A stretch of DNA of 64,000 nucleotides from Pelagibacteraceae bacterium AG-349-L23 (GCA_003281045.1 QCDD01000003.1:16986-80985), one strand, 5' to 3'; shown: positions 53,307 to 63,033, numbered from the stretch's first letter. Notes: generated by a model from the letters alone, not told the origin. Translations and numbers: made by a program.

Positions 53307-53753
53307 TTACTTAGAAATATTTTCTAAATTTGCTTTTTCAACAAAACTTGTAATTTCATCAGCAGCTTCGTCAATTAACTTCTCATAACTCTTTTGATTT
53401 ATTTCAATTTCACTTTTTAATTTAAGGTGATCTTTATTAAGTGAGTTTATTTCCAGCTCTTTCTTATCTCTATACTCATAAATTAAAGCTTTAAGCTCTT
53501 TAAATTTATTTGAGAGATCTCTCAACTCATTCTTTTTTTGATCTACTTTTTTTTTAGTTTCATAATATTCATCCATTACTTTAACAGCTGTGATTAACAA
53601 AAGTTTATTCTCTCCAAGATTTCCAAGATCATTTTTAAGATTATTAAATTTCTGATTGATTTGAATTAATAATTCCTCAAGATGCTCTTCCTGGCCGTCC
53701 TCACAAGATAACAAAAATTCTTTCCCGTTAAACTTAATACTTACGTTTGCCAT
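53307..53753 (-). CDS. zapA: Cell division protein ZapA
   Basis: A 148-residue ZapA. The globular head NVSIKFNGKEFLLSCEDGQEEHLEEL is followed by LLITAVKVMDEYYETKKKV and a coiled coil that continues to about residue 140. It is longer than E. coli ZapA (109 residues) through an extended helical tail. ZapA cross-links FtsZ filaments at the division site. Its first codons overlap the stop of the upstream coiled-coil gene by 13 nt. Confidence 0.88.
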   Translation of the reverse strand: MANVSIKFNGKEFLLSCEDGQEEHLEELLIQINQKFNNLKNDLGNLGENKLLLITAVKVMDEYYETKKKVDQKKNELRDLSNKFKELKALIYEYRDKKELEINSLNKDHLKLKSEIEINQKSYEKLIDEAADEITSFVEKANLENISK

Positions 53754-54064
53754 TTATCTATCTCATCTAACAAAATATCTGTTTCTTGATTTAATTCATC
53801 AATTTTTTCAGAAAACTCAATCTGTCTTTTTTGTTCAGCTTTTTCTTGATTTTGTAATTCGTCTAATTTTTTACTTAAACTATTATAATCATTAATTAAA
53901 CTTTTATATTTTTCCTCTATTTCTTGCTTTTCAATTTCTAATTGATTTTTTTGACTACTTAAATTCTCTATATTTTTTTTAACGTCAGGGTTTTTTAAGT
54001 TTAAATTTTTTAATTTTGCTAAAGCTAAATTTAATTTTTTTTCTTTTTCGATCACAGAATTCAT
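53741..54064 (-). CDS. Small coiled-coil protein, DUF4164-like, upstream of zapA
   Basis: A 107-residue protein that is nearly all predicted coiled coil (heptads from about residue 5 to 100, rich in Lys, Glu, Leu, Asn), with no signal peptide or membrane segment. In alphaproteobacteria a small coiled-coil gene (DUF4164) sits between tkt and zapA, and this one matches in size, position and composition. Low complexity limits what homology can say. Overlap with zapA by 13 nt and the shared coiled-coil nature suggest a division-related partner. It is divergent from tkt across 55 nt. Confidence 0.7.
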   Translation of the reverse strand: MNSVIEKEKKLNLALAKLKNLNLKNPDVKKNIENLSSQKNQLEIEKQEIEEKYKSLINDYNSLSKKLDELQNQEKAEQKRQIEFSEKIDELNQETDILLDEIDKWQT

Positions 54065-54119
54065 ATATATATAATCATATTATTAAATAGAATCTTCTTA
54101 GTCTAGGCAGGATAATTAC

Positions 54120-56051
54120 TTGAGTAAACTTTATAAAGAATTAGCGAATTGTATCAGATTCTTGTCTATAGATGCTGTCCAAAAAGCTAATTCTGGGCAT
54201 CCAGGTATGCCAATGGGAATGGCTGATGTTGCAACTGTTCTTTTTAAGGATTTCTTAAACTTTAATCCAAAAAATCCGAATTGGATTAATAGAGATAGAT
54301 TTGTTCTGTCAGCAGGACATGGTTCTATGCTACTTTACTCGCTCCTCTATCTAACGGGTTATAAAAGTATTTCTTTAAGAGAAATTAAAAAATTTAGACA
54401 ACTTAATTCAATATGTGCAGGTCACCCCGAATATCATCCAAGCACTGGCATAGAAACTACAACAGGGCCTTTAGGACAGGGGATATCTAATGCAGTTGGT
54501 TTTGCGATCTCGGAAGAAATTTTAAAAAAAAGATTGGGAAAAAAAATTATCAATCATAAAACTTACGTTTTAGCGGGTGATGGCTGCTTGATGGAGGGAA
54601 TAAGCCATGAAGCTTTAAGTCTTGCTGGACACCTAAAACTTAAAAACCTGATATTACTTTTTGATAACAATTCAATTTCAATAGATGGTCCAACTAGCTT
54701 AGCAGTCTCTGATGATCATGAAAAAAGGTTTAAAAGCTATGGGTGGAACTATTTAAAAATTAATGGACATAATTTTAAAGAAATAACAAAGGCTCTTGAA
54801 AAAGCACAAAAATCAAAAAAACCTATAGCAATCTCTTGTAAAACTACGATTGGATACGGATCCCCAAATAAAGGTGGTAAAGCCTCATCTCATGGCAGTC
54901 CATTGGGTGAAGATGAAATAAGATTAGTCAGAAAAAAATTGAACTGGCCACACAATACTTTTGAAATTCCAAAAAACTTAATGGATCAATGGAGATCAAT
55001 CGGTAAAAAAGCATCATTAAAAGCTAACAAGAATAAAAAAAAATTTTCACTAAAATTTAATAAATATACTATCAATGCAGAAATAGAAAAAACAAAATCA
55101 GACTACTTAAAAAAATTACAACCAATAGCTACTAGAAAATGTTCAGAAAAATTTTTGGAAATTGCATCCAAACTTCCAAACTTAATTGGTGGATCAGCAG
55201 ATTTAGCAGGATCCAATAATACCAAAACCAAAAATCATAAAATTATTCAATCAAATGATTTTTCCGGAAATTATATTCATTTTGGAGTTAGAGAACATGC
55301 GATGTGTGGTATTATGAATGGTATCTCACTTCATAGTGAGCTTGTTCCTTATGGTGGAACTTTTTTAATATTTAGCGACTACTGTAAACCATCAATAAGA
55401 CTAGCTGCTATGATGAAACAAAAAGTTATTTATGTTTTTACACATGATTCGATTGGTCTTGGAGAAGATGGACCAACCCATCAACCAATAGAACAATTGA
55501 CAAGTTTACGATCAATACCAAATTTAAATATTTTTAGACCCTCTGACTTAATAGAAACTTTTGAGTGTTGGCAATTAGCATTAAATAGCAAAAGTTCTCC
55601 AAGCGTAATAGCCCTAACAAGACAAAGCTTAAATCCAGTTCGTACAAAAAAATCATCAAAAAATTTGTCTTTAGCTGGCGCTTATGAAGTTTTAAGAACG
55701 AGTAATAAAATAAGTGCAACTATTATAGCAACAGGATCTGAAACTAGTCTTGCAATAGACGTTAGTCATAAATTAGCCACAGATGGCATTTACTCAAAAG
55801 TAATATCAATGCCTTGCCAGGAATTATTTGATAAACAAAGTGAAATCTACAAAAATAAAATTTTAAATGAAACTAAGCTTGTAGTTTCTATAGAAGCCTC
55901 TGAAACCAGTTATTGGAAAAAATATACTGGCAGCAAAGGACTTAATTTTGGAATTGATGATTTTGGAAAAAGTGCGCCTTATAAAGATATATATAATCAC
56001 TTTGGATTAAGCTCAGAGATAATAGTAAAAAAAATTAAAAAAAGGTTATGA
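54120..56051 (+). CDS. tkt: Transketolase
   Basis: A 643-residue ThDP enzyme moving two-carbon units between sugar phosphates. Motifs are [15 protein letters not shown] at about residues 24-38, [20 protein letters not shown] for ThDP/Mg, [13 protein letters not shown] with the catalytic Glu, and [16 protein letters not shown]. The start is a TTG at 54120-54122 with AGGA upstream; no ATG exists in a suitable place. First gene of the plus-strand tkt-gap-pgk-fda-thiE-efp-suhB run. Overlaps gap by 4 nt (ATGA). Confidence 0.97.
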   Translation: MSKLYKELANCIRFLSIDAVQKANSGHPGMPMGMADVATVLFKDFLNFNPKNPNWINRDRFVLSAGHGSMLLYSLLYLTGYKSISLREIKKFRQLNSICAGHPEYHPSTGIETTTGPLGQGISNAVGFAISEEILKKRLGKKIINHKTYVLAGDGCLMEGISHEALSLAGHLKLKNLILLFDNNSISIDGPTSLAVSDDHEKRFKSYGWNYLKINGHNFKEITKALEKAQKSKKPIAISCKTTIGYGSPNKGGKASSHGSPLGEDEIRLVRKKLNWPHNTFEIPKNLMDQWRSIGKKASLKANKNKKKFSLKFNKYTINAEIEKTKSDYLKKLQPIATRKCSEKFLEIASKLPNLIGGSADLAGSNNTKTKNHKIIQSNDFSGNYIHFGVREHAMCGIMNGISLHSELVPYGGTFLIFSDYCKPSIRLAAMMKQKVIYVFTHDSIGLGEDGPTHQPIEQLTSLRSIPNLNIFRPSDLIETFECWQLALNSKSSPSVIALTRQSLNPVRTKKSSKNLSLAGAYEVLRTSNKISATIIATGSETSLAIDVSHKLATDGIYSKVISMPCQELFDKQSEIYKNKILNETKLVVSIEASETSYWKKYTGSKGLNFGIDDFGKSAPYKDIYNHFGLSSEIIVKKIKKRL

Positions 56052-57049
56052 CAGTCAAAATTGGAATAAATGGAATGGGTAGAATTGGAAGAATGATTGT
56101 TCGATCAATTATCGAGAATAAAAATAAAAATATAGAAATTAAATACATCAATAATAGAACTAATTCTGAAACATGCTCATCTCTATTAAAATATGACTCT
56201 ATTCACGGAAAATTTAACGCAGAAATAGATTTTGATGAAAATCATATTATTATCAACAAAGATAAAATTTTATTTGGCCAAGAAACAAATTTAAATAATA
56301 TTAATTGGAATAAATATGGAGTGGATTATGTTTTAGAGTGTACAGGTAAATTTAACTCTAAAGAAAAATTACTAGCACATATCAATAATGGTGCAAAAAG
56401 AGTTATTGTCTCTGCTCCGTGTAAAGATGCTGACAAAACTATCGTATATGGTGTAAATGAGACTGAATTGAAAAAAGAGGATAAGATTATATCTGCTGCT
56501 TCTTGCACAACAAATTGTCTTGCCCCTGTGGCTCATGTTTTAAACGAAAATTTCGAAATTGAAAAAGGGTTCATGACCACAATTCACTCCTTTACAAGTG
56601 ACCAAAGAATATTAGATAATTCTCATAAAGACCCAAGAAGAGCTAGATCGGCAAGCCAGTCTATTGTGCCAACCTCAACAGGTGCATCAAAAGCAATTGG
56701 TGAGATAATACCTTCCCTTAAAGGTAAATTAGAAGGTGTGGCTATGAGAGTCCCTACGCCTAATGTTTCATTGATTGAACTAGTCTTTTGCACAAAAAAA
56801 GACGTTACTATTGATAAGATTAATTTAGCATTTCAAAATTTTAGCAAAAAAAATAAAATTCTTAAAACTACAAAAGAAAAACTTGTTTCAATCGACTTTA
56901 ATCATAATCCTGCTTCTTCAATAGTAGACGAAAGCTTAACAAAAGTGGTGAGTAAAAATATGGGTAAAATTTCAGCTTGGTATGATAACGAGTGGGGTTT
57001 CTCAAATAGAATGTGTGATATTGTAGAATATCTTCATAAGAATTCTTAA
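56048..57049 (+). CDS. gap: Glyceraldehyde-3-phosphate dehydrogenase
   Basis: A 333-residue GAPDH. The NAD-binding opening is [16 protein letters not shown]. The catalytic cysteine lies in [17 protein letters not shown], and [26 protein letters not shown] and [12 protein letters not shown] are also typical. Its place between tkt and pgk suits use in the gluconeogenic or Calvin-like direction as well as glycolysis. It is translationally coupled on both sides: ATGA with tkt and TAATG with pgk. Confidence 0.98.
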   Translation: MTVKIGINGMGRIGRMIVRSIIENKNKNIEIKYINNRTNSETCSSLLKYDSIHGKFNAEIDFDENHIIINKDKILFGQETNLNNINWNKYGVDYVLECTGKFNSKEKLLAHINNGAKRVIVSAPCKDADKTIVYGVNETELKKEDKIISAASCTTNCLAPVAHVLNENFEIEKGFMTTIHSFTSDQRILDNSHKDPRRARSASQSIVPTSTGASKAIGEIIPSLKGKLEGVAMRVPTPNVSLIELVFCTKKDVTIDKINLAFQNFSKKNKILKTTKEKLVSIDFNHNPASSIVDESLTKVVSKNMGKISAWYDNEWGFSNRMCDIVEYLHKNS

Positions 57050-58227
57050 TGAACAATATTAAAGATTGTGAAAATCTTAGTAGTAAGAAAGTTTTATTAA
57101 GATTAGACCTAAACGTCCCTTTGAAAAATGGTGACATTGTCGACGAAACCAGAATAATTAAAATTATACCTGTTATCGAATTTTTAATAAAAAGAAATGC
57201 AAAAATTTTAATAATTTCTCATGTCGGACGCCCTAAAGGCAAATTTAATAAAGATCTCTCTCTTAAACCAATTTGTGATTACTTAGAAAAAAAAATACAA
57301 ACTAAAGTCAACTTTATAAGTGAGGACATTTTAAAAATCAAAAGAGATGATTTATTTAAAGAGCCACAGGAGAAAGTTGTCTTTTTTGAAAACATAAGAT
57401 TTTATACAGCAGAAGAAAAGAATGATTCAAATTTTTCAAAACACCTAGCTAGTTTTGCAGATTTGTTCGTTAATGATGCTTTTTCTTGCTCACATAGAGC
57501 ACATGCCTCAGTATGCAAAATTACAGAATTTCTGCCATCATTTGCTGGATTACAATTTGAGACTGAAGTAAATGCTTTAAGAAAAGTTACTATTGAAATC
57601 AAAAAACCAATTACTTGTATTATTGGTGGATCAAAAATTTCTACAAAAATAGAAATAATCAAAAATTTAATACCTAAATTTAATAACATAATATTTGTGG
57701 GAGGTATGGCTAACAATATTCTGAGTTTCAAAGGTAATAAAATTGGAAAATCAATTAGTGAGGAAAATTGTGAAAGTATAATACAAGAAATTTTTGAAAT
57801 TTCAGAAAATACACTCTGTGAAGTTACTTATCCAGAAGATGTTTTAATAGGCAAAAGTACAGATGACGATGCTCAGATAAAAGATCTCAAGGACATAACA
57901 GATGATGATTTAATCTTAGACGTGGGACCTAAAACACTCAAAAGAATAAAAAATATAATTGAAAATAGCGAAACAATTCTTTGGAATGGTCCTGCTGGTT
58001 ATTTTGAAAACCCTAATTTTGCTAAAGGTAGCATTGAGATTGCAAAAACAATTATTAAAAAAAATAAAAATGATTCAATTTTTTCTGTAGTTGGTGGAGG
58101 AGATACTGTGGCGGTTGTTAATCAACTAAATGCAATTAAAGATTTTAATTTTGTTTCAACTGCTGGTGGTGCTTTTTTAGAATATCTTGAAGGAAAAGAA
58201 CTTCCTGGTATAAAAGCCCTAAAATAA
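57049..58227 (+). CDS. pgk: Phosphoglycerate kinase
   Basis: A 392-residue monomeric kinase interconverting 1,3-bisphosphoglycerate and 3-phosphoglycerate. The opening KVLLRLDLNVPLKNGDIVDETR, ISHVGRPKGKFN, VNDAFSCSHRAHAS and the nucleotide site VVGGGDTVAVVNQL with STAGGAFLEYLEGKELPGI are all standard. Start overlaps the gap stop by 1 nt, and fda follows after 1 nt. Full length. Confidence 0.98.
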   Translation: MNNIKDCENLSSKKVLLRLDLNVPLKNGDIVDETRIIKIIPVIEFLIKRNAKILIISHVGRPKGKFNKDLSLKPICDYLEKKIQTKVNFISEDILKIKRDDLFKEPQEKVVFFENIRFYTAEEKNDSNFSKHLASFADLFVNDAFSCSHRAHASVCKITEFLPSFAGLQFETEVNALRKVTIEIKKPITCIIGGSKISTKIEIIKNLIPKFNNIIFVGGMANNILSFKGNKIGKSISEENCESIIQEIFEISENTLCEVTYPEDVLIGKSTDDDAQIKDLKDITDDDLILDVGPKTLKRIKNIIENSETILWNGPAGYFENPNFAKGSIEIAKTIIKKNKNDSIFSVVGGGDTVAVVNQLNAIKDFNFVSTAGGAFLEYLEGKELPGIKALK

Positions 58228-58228
58228 A

Positions 58229-59236
58229 ATGTCAGAACTAAATAATACAGCGTTAAAAATTTTAGGAAACGGTAAAGGAATTTTAGCTGCAGATGAAAGT
58301 ACTTCAACAATGACAAAAAGATTAGATAGTGTAAATGTTCCCTCAACCCCAGAAAACAGATTGTTGTTCAGAGAAACACTTTTTAGCTCATCATCAATGA
58401 AAGATTGTATTGGAGGTGTAATTCTTTACGATGAAACAATTAAACAAACATCATCCAAAAAAAATACAATTCCAGAATTAATATCAGATACAGGCTCATT
58501 GCCAGGTATCAAAGTAGACACAGGAGCAAAAATTTTAGCTGGTTCTCCAGATGAAAAAATTACTGAGGGTCTTGATGGATTAAGGGAAAGATTAAAAGAA
58601 TATTACAAATTAGGTGCAAAATTTACTAAATGGAGAGGTGTTTATAATATAACTAAAAATTATCCAAGCAAACTCTCAATACACTCTAATGCACATGCAT
58701 TAGCGAGATATTCCGCTCTAGTTCAAGAGTGCAATATGGTTCCAATAGTTGAGCCTGAGGTTTTAATGGATGGTGATCATTCCGCTAAAGAGTGTTTAGA
58801 AAAAACCTCTGAAGTTATAAAAAAATGCTTTGATGAACTCATAATAAACAAAGTAGATTTGAAGGGAATTATACTTAAACCTAATATGATTTTAGCAGGA
58901 AATAAATCTAAAGAAAAAATTACTAATGAGGAAGTGGCAAAATTAACTTTGGAGTGTTTAAAATCCTCAGTGCCCTCAGAAGTTCCAGGTATTGCCTTTC
59001 TATCTGGAGGTCAGTCCGAAATAGAAGCAACAGAAAATTTGAATTTAATTAATAAATACAATAATACGGGCTTTGTAATGAGTTATTCTTATGGCAGGGC
59101 TCTTCAGCAAGGCGCCTTAAAGTATTGGTCTAAAGATATTAAGAATATTGAAGGTACTCAGCAGATTTTTAACCACCGAGCCAAAATGAATACATTAGCT
59201 GCTCAAGGAAAATGGTCAAAGGATCTTGAGATATAA
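58229..59236 (+). CDS. Fructose-bisphosphate aldolase, class I
   Basis: A 335-residue Schiff-base (class I) aldolase, the type also found in animals and plants. GILAADESTSTMTKRL near the start, KFTKWRGVYNI, VEPEVLMDGDHS and the probable Schiff-base lysine in KGIILKPNMILAG are diagnostic, as is FLSGGQSEIEATENLNLI. It splits or forms fructose-1,6-bisphosphate without a metal. Class I enzymes are less common in bacteria than class II. It follows pgk by 1 nt and its end overlaps the thiE start. Confidence 0.95.
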   Translation: MSELNNTALKILGNGKGILAADESTSTMTKRLDSVNVPSTPENRLLFRETLFSSSSMKDCIGGVILYDETIKQTSSKKNTIPELISDTGSLPGIKVDTGAKILAGSPDEKITEGLDGLRERLKEYYKLGAKFTKWRGVYNITKNYPSKLSIHSNAHALARYSALVQECNMVPIVEPEVLMDGDHSAKECLEKTSEVIKKCFDELIINKVDLKGIILKPNMILAGNKSKEKITNEEVAKLTLECLKSSVPSEVPGIAFLSGGQSEIEATENLNLINKYNNTGFVMSYSYGRALQQGALKYWSKDIKNIEGTQQIFNHRAKMNTLAAQGKWSKDLEI

Positions 59237-59840
59237 TAAAAAAAAATTTATTTACCTAATATCCCCACCTAAGATTGAAAGAAATTTTTTTAAAGATTTG
59301 AATGAAGTATTAAAACAAAAAAAAACAAGTTATTTTCAACTACGACTAAAAAAAGGTAGTTTTAAAAAAAAGTTAATAATTGGACGTAAAATTCAAAAGA
59401 TATGTAAAAAATTTAAAGTAAAATTTTTGATCAACGATGACGTATACTTGGCAAAAAAGTTAAATGCTGATGGATGTCATCTTGGTCAAAAAGATATGAA
59501 AATTAAAGAGGCAAGAAAATTAATTGGAAAAAAAATAATTGGAATTACATGTCATAATTCAATCAAATTAGCAAAAACTGCGATAAAAAATAAAGCAGAC
59601 TATTTAGCTTTTGGAGCTTTTAATTCATCTAAAACAAAAAAAGTTAAATATAAAGCATCCATAAATTTACTTAAAAAAGCACATAAAATCACAAACACCC
59701 CAATTGTTGTAATCGGTGGTATTAACTTTAATAATTATAAAAATCTTTTATTGAATAAGGCAAACTTTTTAGCTATTTCAGGCTACATTTGGAAAAATAA
59801 AAAACTTAAACCAAAGAATGCGATAAAAAAATTAATATGA
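59226..59840 (+). CDS. thiE: Thiamine-phosphate synthase-like protein (ThiE/TenI)
   Basis: A 204-residue TIM-barrel protein. Diagnostic segments are FLINDDVYLAKKLNADGCHLGQKD, GITCHNSIKLAKTA, ADYLAFGAFNSSKTKK and PIVVIGGINFNNYK. The family couples HMP-PP and THZ-P into thiamine phosphate; TenI paralogues only isomerise the thiazole, and the sequence does not settle which applies. The start is taken as TTG at 59226, overlapping fda by 11 nt, with a poorly spaced AAGGA; the true initiator is uncertain. Its stop overlaps efp (ATGA). A thiamine gene within a sugar-phosphate run suggests supply of ThDP to transketolase, but that is inference. Confidence 0.85.
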   Translation: MRYNKKKFIYLISPPKIERNFFKDLNEVLKQKKTSYFQLRLKKGSFKKKLIIGRKIQKICKKFKVKFLINDDVYLAKKLNADGCHLGQKDMKIKEARKLIGKKIIGITCHNSIKLAKTAIKNKADYLAFGAFNSSKTKKVKYKASINLLKKAHKITNTPIVVIGGINFNNYKNLLLNKANFLAISGYIWKNKKLKPKNAIKKLI

Positions 59841-60397
59841 AAATAAATGCAGGTGAAATTAGAGTGGGCATGTTGCTAGAATATAAAAATGATTTGTGGC
59901 AAGTACTGAAAACACAGCATGTTAAACCTGGAAAAGGTGGAGCATTTGCACAAGTGGAGATGAAGAGTGTAAACAAAAATACCAAACTTAATGAGAGATT
60001 TAGATCCAACGAAACAATTGAAAAGGCCTCATTAGAGGAAACTAATTTTACATTTTCATATGAGGACCAAGAAAAGTGCTTTTTTATTAATCCAAAAACT
60101 TTTGAACAAACAGAAATCCAAAAAAGTCTAATTGGTGAAAAAGGGAAGTTGTTGACTGAAAATCTTGAGGTAACAATAAGTTTTTATAATGATAACCCAA
60201 TTTCTGTTGATTTACCAAACCAGGTAACTTGTAAAATTGAAACCACAGACGCTGCATTAAAAGGTCAAACTGTTTCATCATCTTATAAACCTGCAGTTTT
60301 AGAAAATGGATTAAGTATTCAGGTACCACCATTTATTGAAGCAGGAGATAATGTTGTTATAGATACTAGAAATTTGGAATACATCAAAAAAATTTAA
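59837..60397 (+). CDS. efp: Elongation factor P
   Basis: A 186-residue three-domain EF-P. Domain I opens MKINAGEIRVGMLLEYKN, and the loop KPGKGGAFAQ carries the modifiable lysine K33. The C-terminal OB domain has VDLPNQVTCKIETTDAALKGQT and ENGLSIQVPPFIEAGDNVVIDTR. It rescues ribosomes stalled at polyproline. The lysine loop implies EpmA-type modification, whose gene is not in this window. Joined to thiE by a 4-nt overlap and to suhB by a 3-nt gap. Confidence 0.98.
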   Translation: MKINAGEIRVGMLLEYKNDLWQVLKTQHVKPGKGGAFAQVEMKSVNKNTKLNERFRSNETIEKASLEETNFTFSYEDQEKCFFINPKTFEQTEIQKSLIGEKGKLLTENLEVTISFYNDNPISVDLPNQVTCKIETTDAALKGQTVSSSYKPAVLENGLSIQVPPFIEAGDNVVIDTRNLEYIKKI

Positions 60398-60400
60398 TTT

Positions 60401-61138
60401 ATGAATTCAATATCTGCAAATCTCAATGTGATGATAAAGGCATGTGAAAAAGCATCTAAAATTTTAATAAGAGATTTTGGTGAATTAGAGAAGTTACAAG
60501 TATCCAAAAAAGGGCCAAGGGATTTTGTAACTAATTCTGATGTTAAAGCAGAAAAAATAATTATAGAAGAGCTTAAAAAAGCAAGACCAAACTATTCAAT
60601 CATTAGTGAAGAGAATGGTGTTGAAAAAAATAAAGATATTTCAAATTCATGGATAATTGATCCTATTGATGGAACAATTAATTTTTTACATGGAATACCA
60701 CATTTTGCAATATCCATAGCTTTGAAATCAGACGATGAGATTATATGTGGATTGATTTTTGATCCTATTAAAGACGAAATGTTTTATGCTGAAAAGAATA
60801 ATGGAGCTTTTTTTAACAATCAGCGTATAAGAGTTTCGAAAAAAAATAATTTAGATGAATGTTTATTTGCAGTTGGAAAATTAAAAAATGAACCAAGCTT
60901 TACTTATAGAAGATCAGGATGTGCTGCACTTGATATTGCATATGTAGCATCTGGAAGACTAGATGGATACGCACAAAGTAACTTAAATTTATGGGACATA
61001 GCCGCAGGTATAGTTTTAATTAAAGAATCTGGTGGAGTAATTAATGATATTGATCTTAATAGTATTAAAAATATAAAAGTTTTAGCTTCATCAGCAGAAA
61101 TAAATGCCAAATTCATTGAAAAATTGGGTAACTTTTAA
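60401..61138 (+). CDS. suhB: Inositol monophosphatase family protein (SuhB)
   Basis: A 245-residue Mg-dependent phosphatase. Metal ligands lie in ISEENG (Glu) and the [13 protein letters not shown] motif. The substrate helix is [34 protein letters not shown]. SuhB hydrolyses inositol-1-phosphate and in E. coli also acts in rRNA antitermination. Position after efp is common in alphaproteobacteria. The 35-nt gap to rpmE suggests that a new transcript could start there. Confidence 0.93.
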   Translation: MNSISANLNVMIKACEKASKILIRDFGELEKLQVSKKGPRDFVTNSDVKAEKIIIEELKKARPNYSIISEENGVEKNKDISNSWIIDPIDGTINFLHGIPHFAISIALKSDDEIICGLIFDPIKDEMFYAEKNNGAFFNNQRIRVSKKNNLDECLFAVGKLKNEPSFTYRRSGCAALDIAYVASGRLDGYAQSNLNLWDIAAGIVLIKESGGVINDIDLNSIKNIKVLASSAEINAKFIEKLGNF

Positions 61139-61173
61139 TTGTTTTAAAAATTTCTTTTGTTATAAGTCTCGAG

Positions 61174-61404
61174 ATGAAAAGAAAAATACACCCTAATTAC
61201 CATACTATAAAAGTTGAGATGACTGATGGATCTCAATTTGAGACAAGGTCTACTTGGGGCGCTGAGGGTGATGTTCTTAAACTAGAAATTGATCCAAAAT
61301 CACATTCTGCTTGGACGGGTGGAAAACAAAAATTATTAGATAAAGGTCGAATAAGTAAATTTAATAAAAAATTCCAAAATTTTAGATCAGAAAATAAAAG
61401 TTAA
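61174..61404 (+). CDS. rpmE: 50S ribosomal protein L31, cysteine-less type
   Basis: A 76-residue bL31. It opens [20 protein letters not shown], with QFETRSTWG and the [25 protein letters not shown] segment characteristic of the family. There is no cysteine at all, so this is the zinc-independent (C-) form of the long L31 type. It forms bridge contacts between the 50S and 30S subunits. Its stop overlaps the trcR start (TAATG). Confidence 0.95.
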   Translation: MKRKIHPNYHTIKVEMTDGSQFETRSTWGAEGDVLKLEIDPKSHSAWTGGKQKLLDKGRISKFNKKFQNFRSENKS

Positions 61405-61973
61405 TGACAAACGCTCCCTTAATGCCTATGGCAACAGCTGTATGGCTAGTAGAAAATACAACACTTACTTTTAAACAGATAGCCGATTTTTGTAATTTGC
61501 ATGAAGTAGAGGTTCAAGGGATAGCCGATGGAGAAGTTGCAAAAGGAATTAAAGCTTATAATCCAATAATTTCAGGACAACTTTCTAGAGAAGAAATTGA
61601 ATTATCCTCAAAAGATCAATCTAGGCCTTTAGAAATAAAAAATACTGACATTGAGATATCAAATTCGGAAAAAAAAATTAAAAAATACATTCCTCTATCA
61701 AAAAGACAAGACAAACCAGACTCAGCATTATGGCTGATTAAAAATCATAACATTTTAAAAGATTCGCAAATTGCAAAGCTTGTGGGTGTTACAAAAAATT
61801 CTGTTACTTCAATAAGAAATAAAAGTTATTGGAACTATAATAACTTAAATCCAAAAGATCCCGTTGCTTTAAATTTATTTACTCAAAAAGATTTAGTTCA
61901 AGCATTAGAAAAAGCTGAAAGACGAATTAAAAGAGAAAAAAAGGAGAAAGAAAAACAAAAACAATCAATATAA
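61404..61973 (+). CDS. trcR: TrcR-like cell-cycle transcription factor (DUF1013)
   Basis: A 189-residue protein typical of alphaproteobacteria. It starts [19 protein letters not shown], with TFKQIADFCNLHEVEVQGIADGEVAKGI, an HTH-like N-terminal segment, and a second such segment in DSALWLIKNHNILKDSQIAKLVGVTKNSV. KSYWNYNNLNPKDPVALNLFTQ is another family block. The C-terminus is a lysine-rich helix. DUF1013 members (TrcR in Sinorhizobium and Brucella) associate with RNA polymerase and are widely conserved. Coupled to rpmE by a TAATG overlap. The symbol is transferred from the family. Confidence 0.85.
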   Translation: MTNAPLMPMATAVWLVENTTLTFKQIADFCNLHEVEVQGIADGEVAKGIKAYNPIISGQLSREEIELSSKDQSRPLEIKNTDIEISNSEKKIKKYIPLSKRQDKPDSALWLIKNHNILKDSQIAKLVGVTKNSVTSIRNKSYWNYNNLNPKDPVALNLFTQKDLVQALEKAERRIKREKKEKEKQKQSI

Positions 61974-62036
61974 TTCTTAATTGTGAATAAATTTAATGGA
62001 CATAAAAATATAAAAATGTTAACTACACATTTTTTT

Positions 62037-62041
62037 GGAGG
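62037..62041 (+). promoter_or_regulatory. Strong Shine-Dalgarno for rpsU
   Basis: GGAGG, a near-perfect anti-16S match. It is followed 5 nt later by ATT (62047-62049) in frame with rpsU; the upstream in-frame TTG (62035) overlaps it. The spacing argues that ribosomes start at ATT, not at TTG. See the separate finding. Confidence 0.75.
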
Positions 62042-62046
62042 TATTT

Positions 62047-62241
62047 ATTAAAATAGAAGTTAAAGATAATAATGTAGAACAAGCTCTTAGAGTTTTGAAA
62101 AGAAAACTTCAGAGAGATGGTTTTTTTAAAGTGATAAAGTTGAAAAATACTTACGAAAAACCTTCTGAGAAGAAAAAAAGAATTCTTCAAGAAAATATTA
62201 AGAGAGTTAAAAAACTTAATAAATTAAAAAATAGAATTTAA
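62047..62241 (+). CDS. rpsU: 30S ribosomal protein S21 with apparent ATT start
   Basis: From ATT at 62047 the product is 64 residues, beginning (M)KIEVKDNNVEQALRVLKRKL, the bS21 pattern. QRDGFFKVIKLKNTYEKPSEKKKRI follows, with the key block YEKPSEKKKR, then a basic tail. bS21 helps 30S subunits engage mRNA. No ATG or GTG lies in frame near the start. The only conventional choice is TTG at 62035, which would put the GGAGG inside the gene and add four residues. ATT is preferred on spacing and because the N-terminus then matches family length more closely. A base error or true rare start are both possible. It lies 7 nt before initiator tRNA. Confidence 0.85.
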   Translation: MKIEVKDNNVEQALRVLKRKLQRDGFFKVIKLKNTYEKPSEKKKRILQENIKRVKKLNKLKNRI

Positions 62242-62247
62242 GTATAT

Positions 62248-62324
<77 letters not shown>

Positions 62325-62330
62325 ATGCTG

Positions 62331-63029
62331 CTAAAGTTTAAATTTAGACTTTCTACTATCAATCAAAAAATTCTTGACTGTTTCTTGTGTAAGTTGGTCA
62401 AAAGATTTGCCAAATTTTTGTATTTTTTCAATAATTGATGGTGGTATAGTTATTATGTGACAACCTAATTGTTTTGCTTGAGTATAATTATAAGGTTCTC
62501 TTACACTTGCCCATAAAATTTGAACATTTTTAAAACTTTTTGCAATTGCTATACTCTTAATAAATTCGGGTATTGGATCTTTGCCTGTATCTGCTGCCCT
62601 TCCAGCAAAAATAGAAATAATTACATTTGTTTTTTTATTTATCACTTTTAAAATTTTAGCTGTTTGTTTAGCTGTATAGACAGCGGTAATATTAAGTTTG
62701 ATATTACTACTATTTAATTTTCTTATAACTTTGCCTGTAAATTTTTTTTTAGAATTAATAACAGGGACTTTTACATAAACATTTTTACCCCATTCATTTA
62801 TCTTAAAACCCTGTTCGATCATCAATTTTGGACTATCAGCAAAAACCTCAAATGAAATTGGTTTTTTATTACAAACTTTAAGTATTTGTCTTGAATAAGA
62901 TTTATAATCTTTTGCTCCTGCTTTTCTCATTAGACTAGGATTTGTGGTAAAACCTTTCACAAAATTGTTGTTATTAAATTTTTTAATATTTTTAAGATCA
63001 GCTATATCGCAAAAAACTTTTATACTCAT
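62331..63029 (-). CDS. Transaldolase (short, TalC/FSA-like)
   Basis: A 232-residue short transaldolase. The Schiff-base lysine is K87 in VYVKVPVI. FCDIADLKNIKKF, GFTTNPSLMRKAG, NITAVYTAKQ and IFAGRAADTGKDP are the surrounding barrel motifs. It would transfer dihydroxyacetone units in the non-oxidative pentose pathway, complementing the transketolase at 54120. Some members are fructose-6-phosphate aldolases instead. It is 4 nt downstream of pntB on the same strand and ends 6 nt from tRNA-fMet. Confidence 0.9.
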   Translation of the reverse strand: MSIKVFCDIADLKNIKKFNNNNFVKGFTTNPSLMRKAGAKDYKSYSRQILKVCNKKPISFEVFADSPKLMIEQGFKINEWGKNVYVKVPVINSKKKFTGKVIRKLNSSNIKLNITAVYTAKQTAKILKVINKKTNVIISIFAGRAADTGKDPIPEFIKSIAIAKSFKNVQILWASVREPYNYTQAKQLGCHIITIPPSIIEKIQKFGKSFDQLTQETVKNFLIDSRKSKFKL

Positions 63030-63033
63030 TTAT

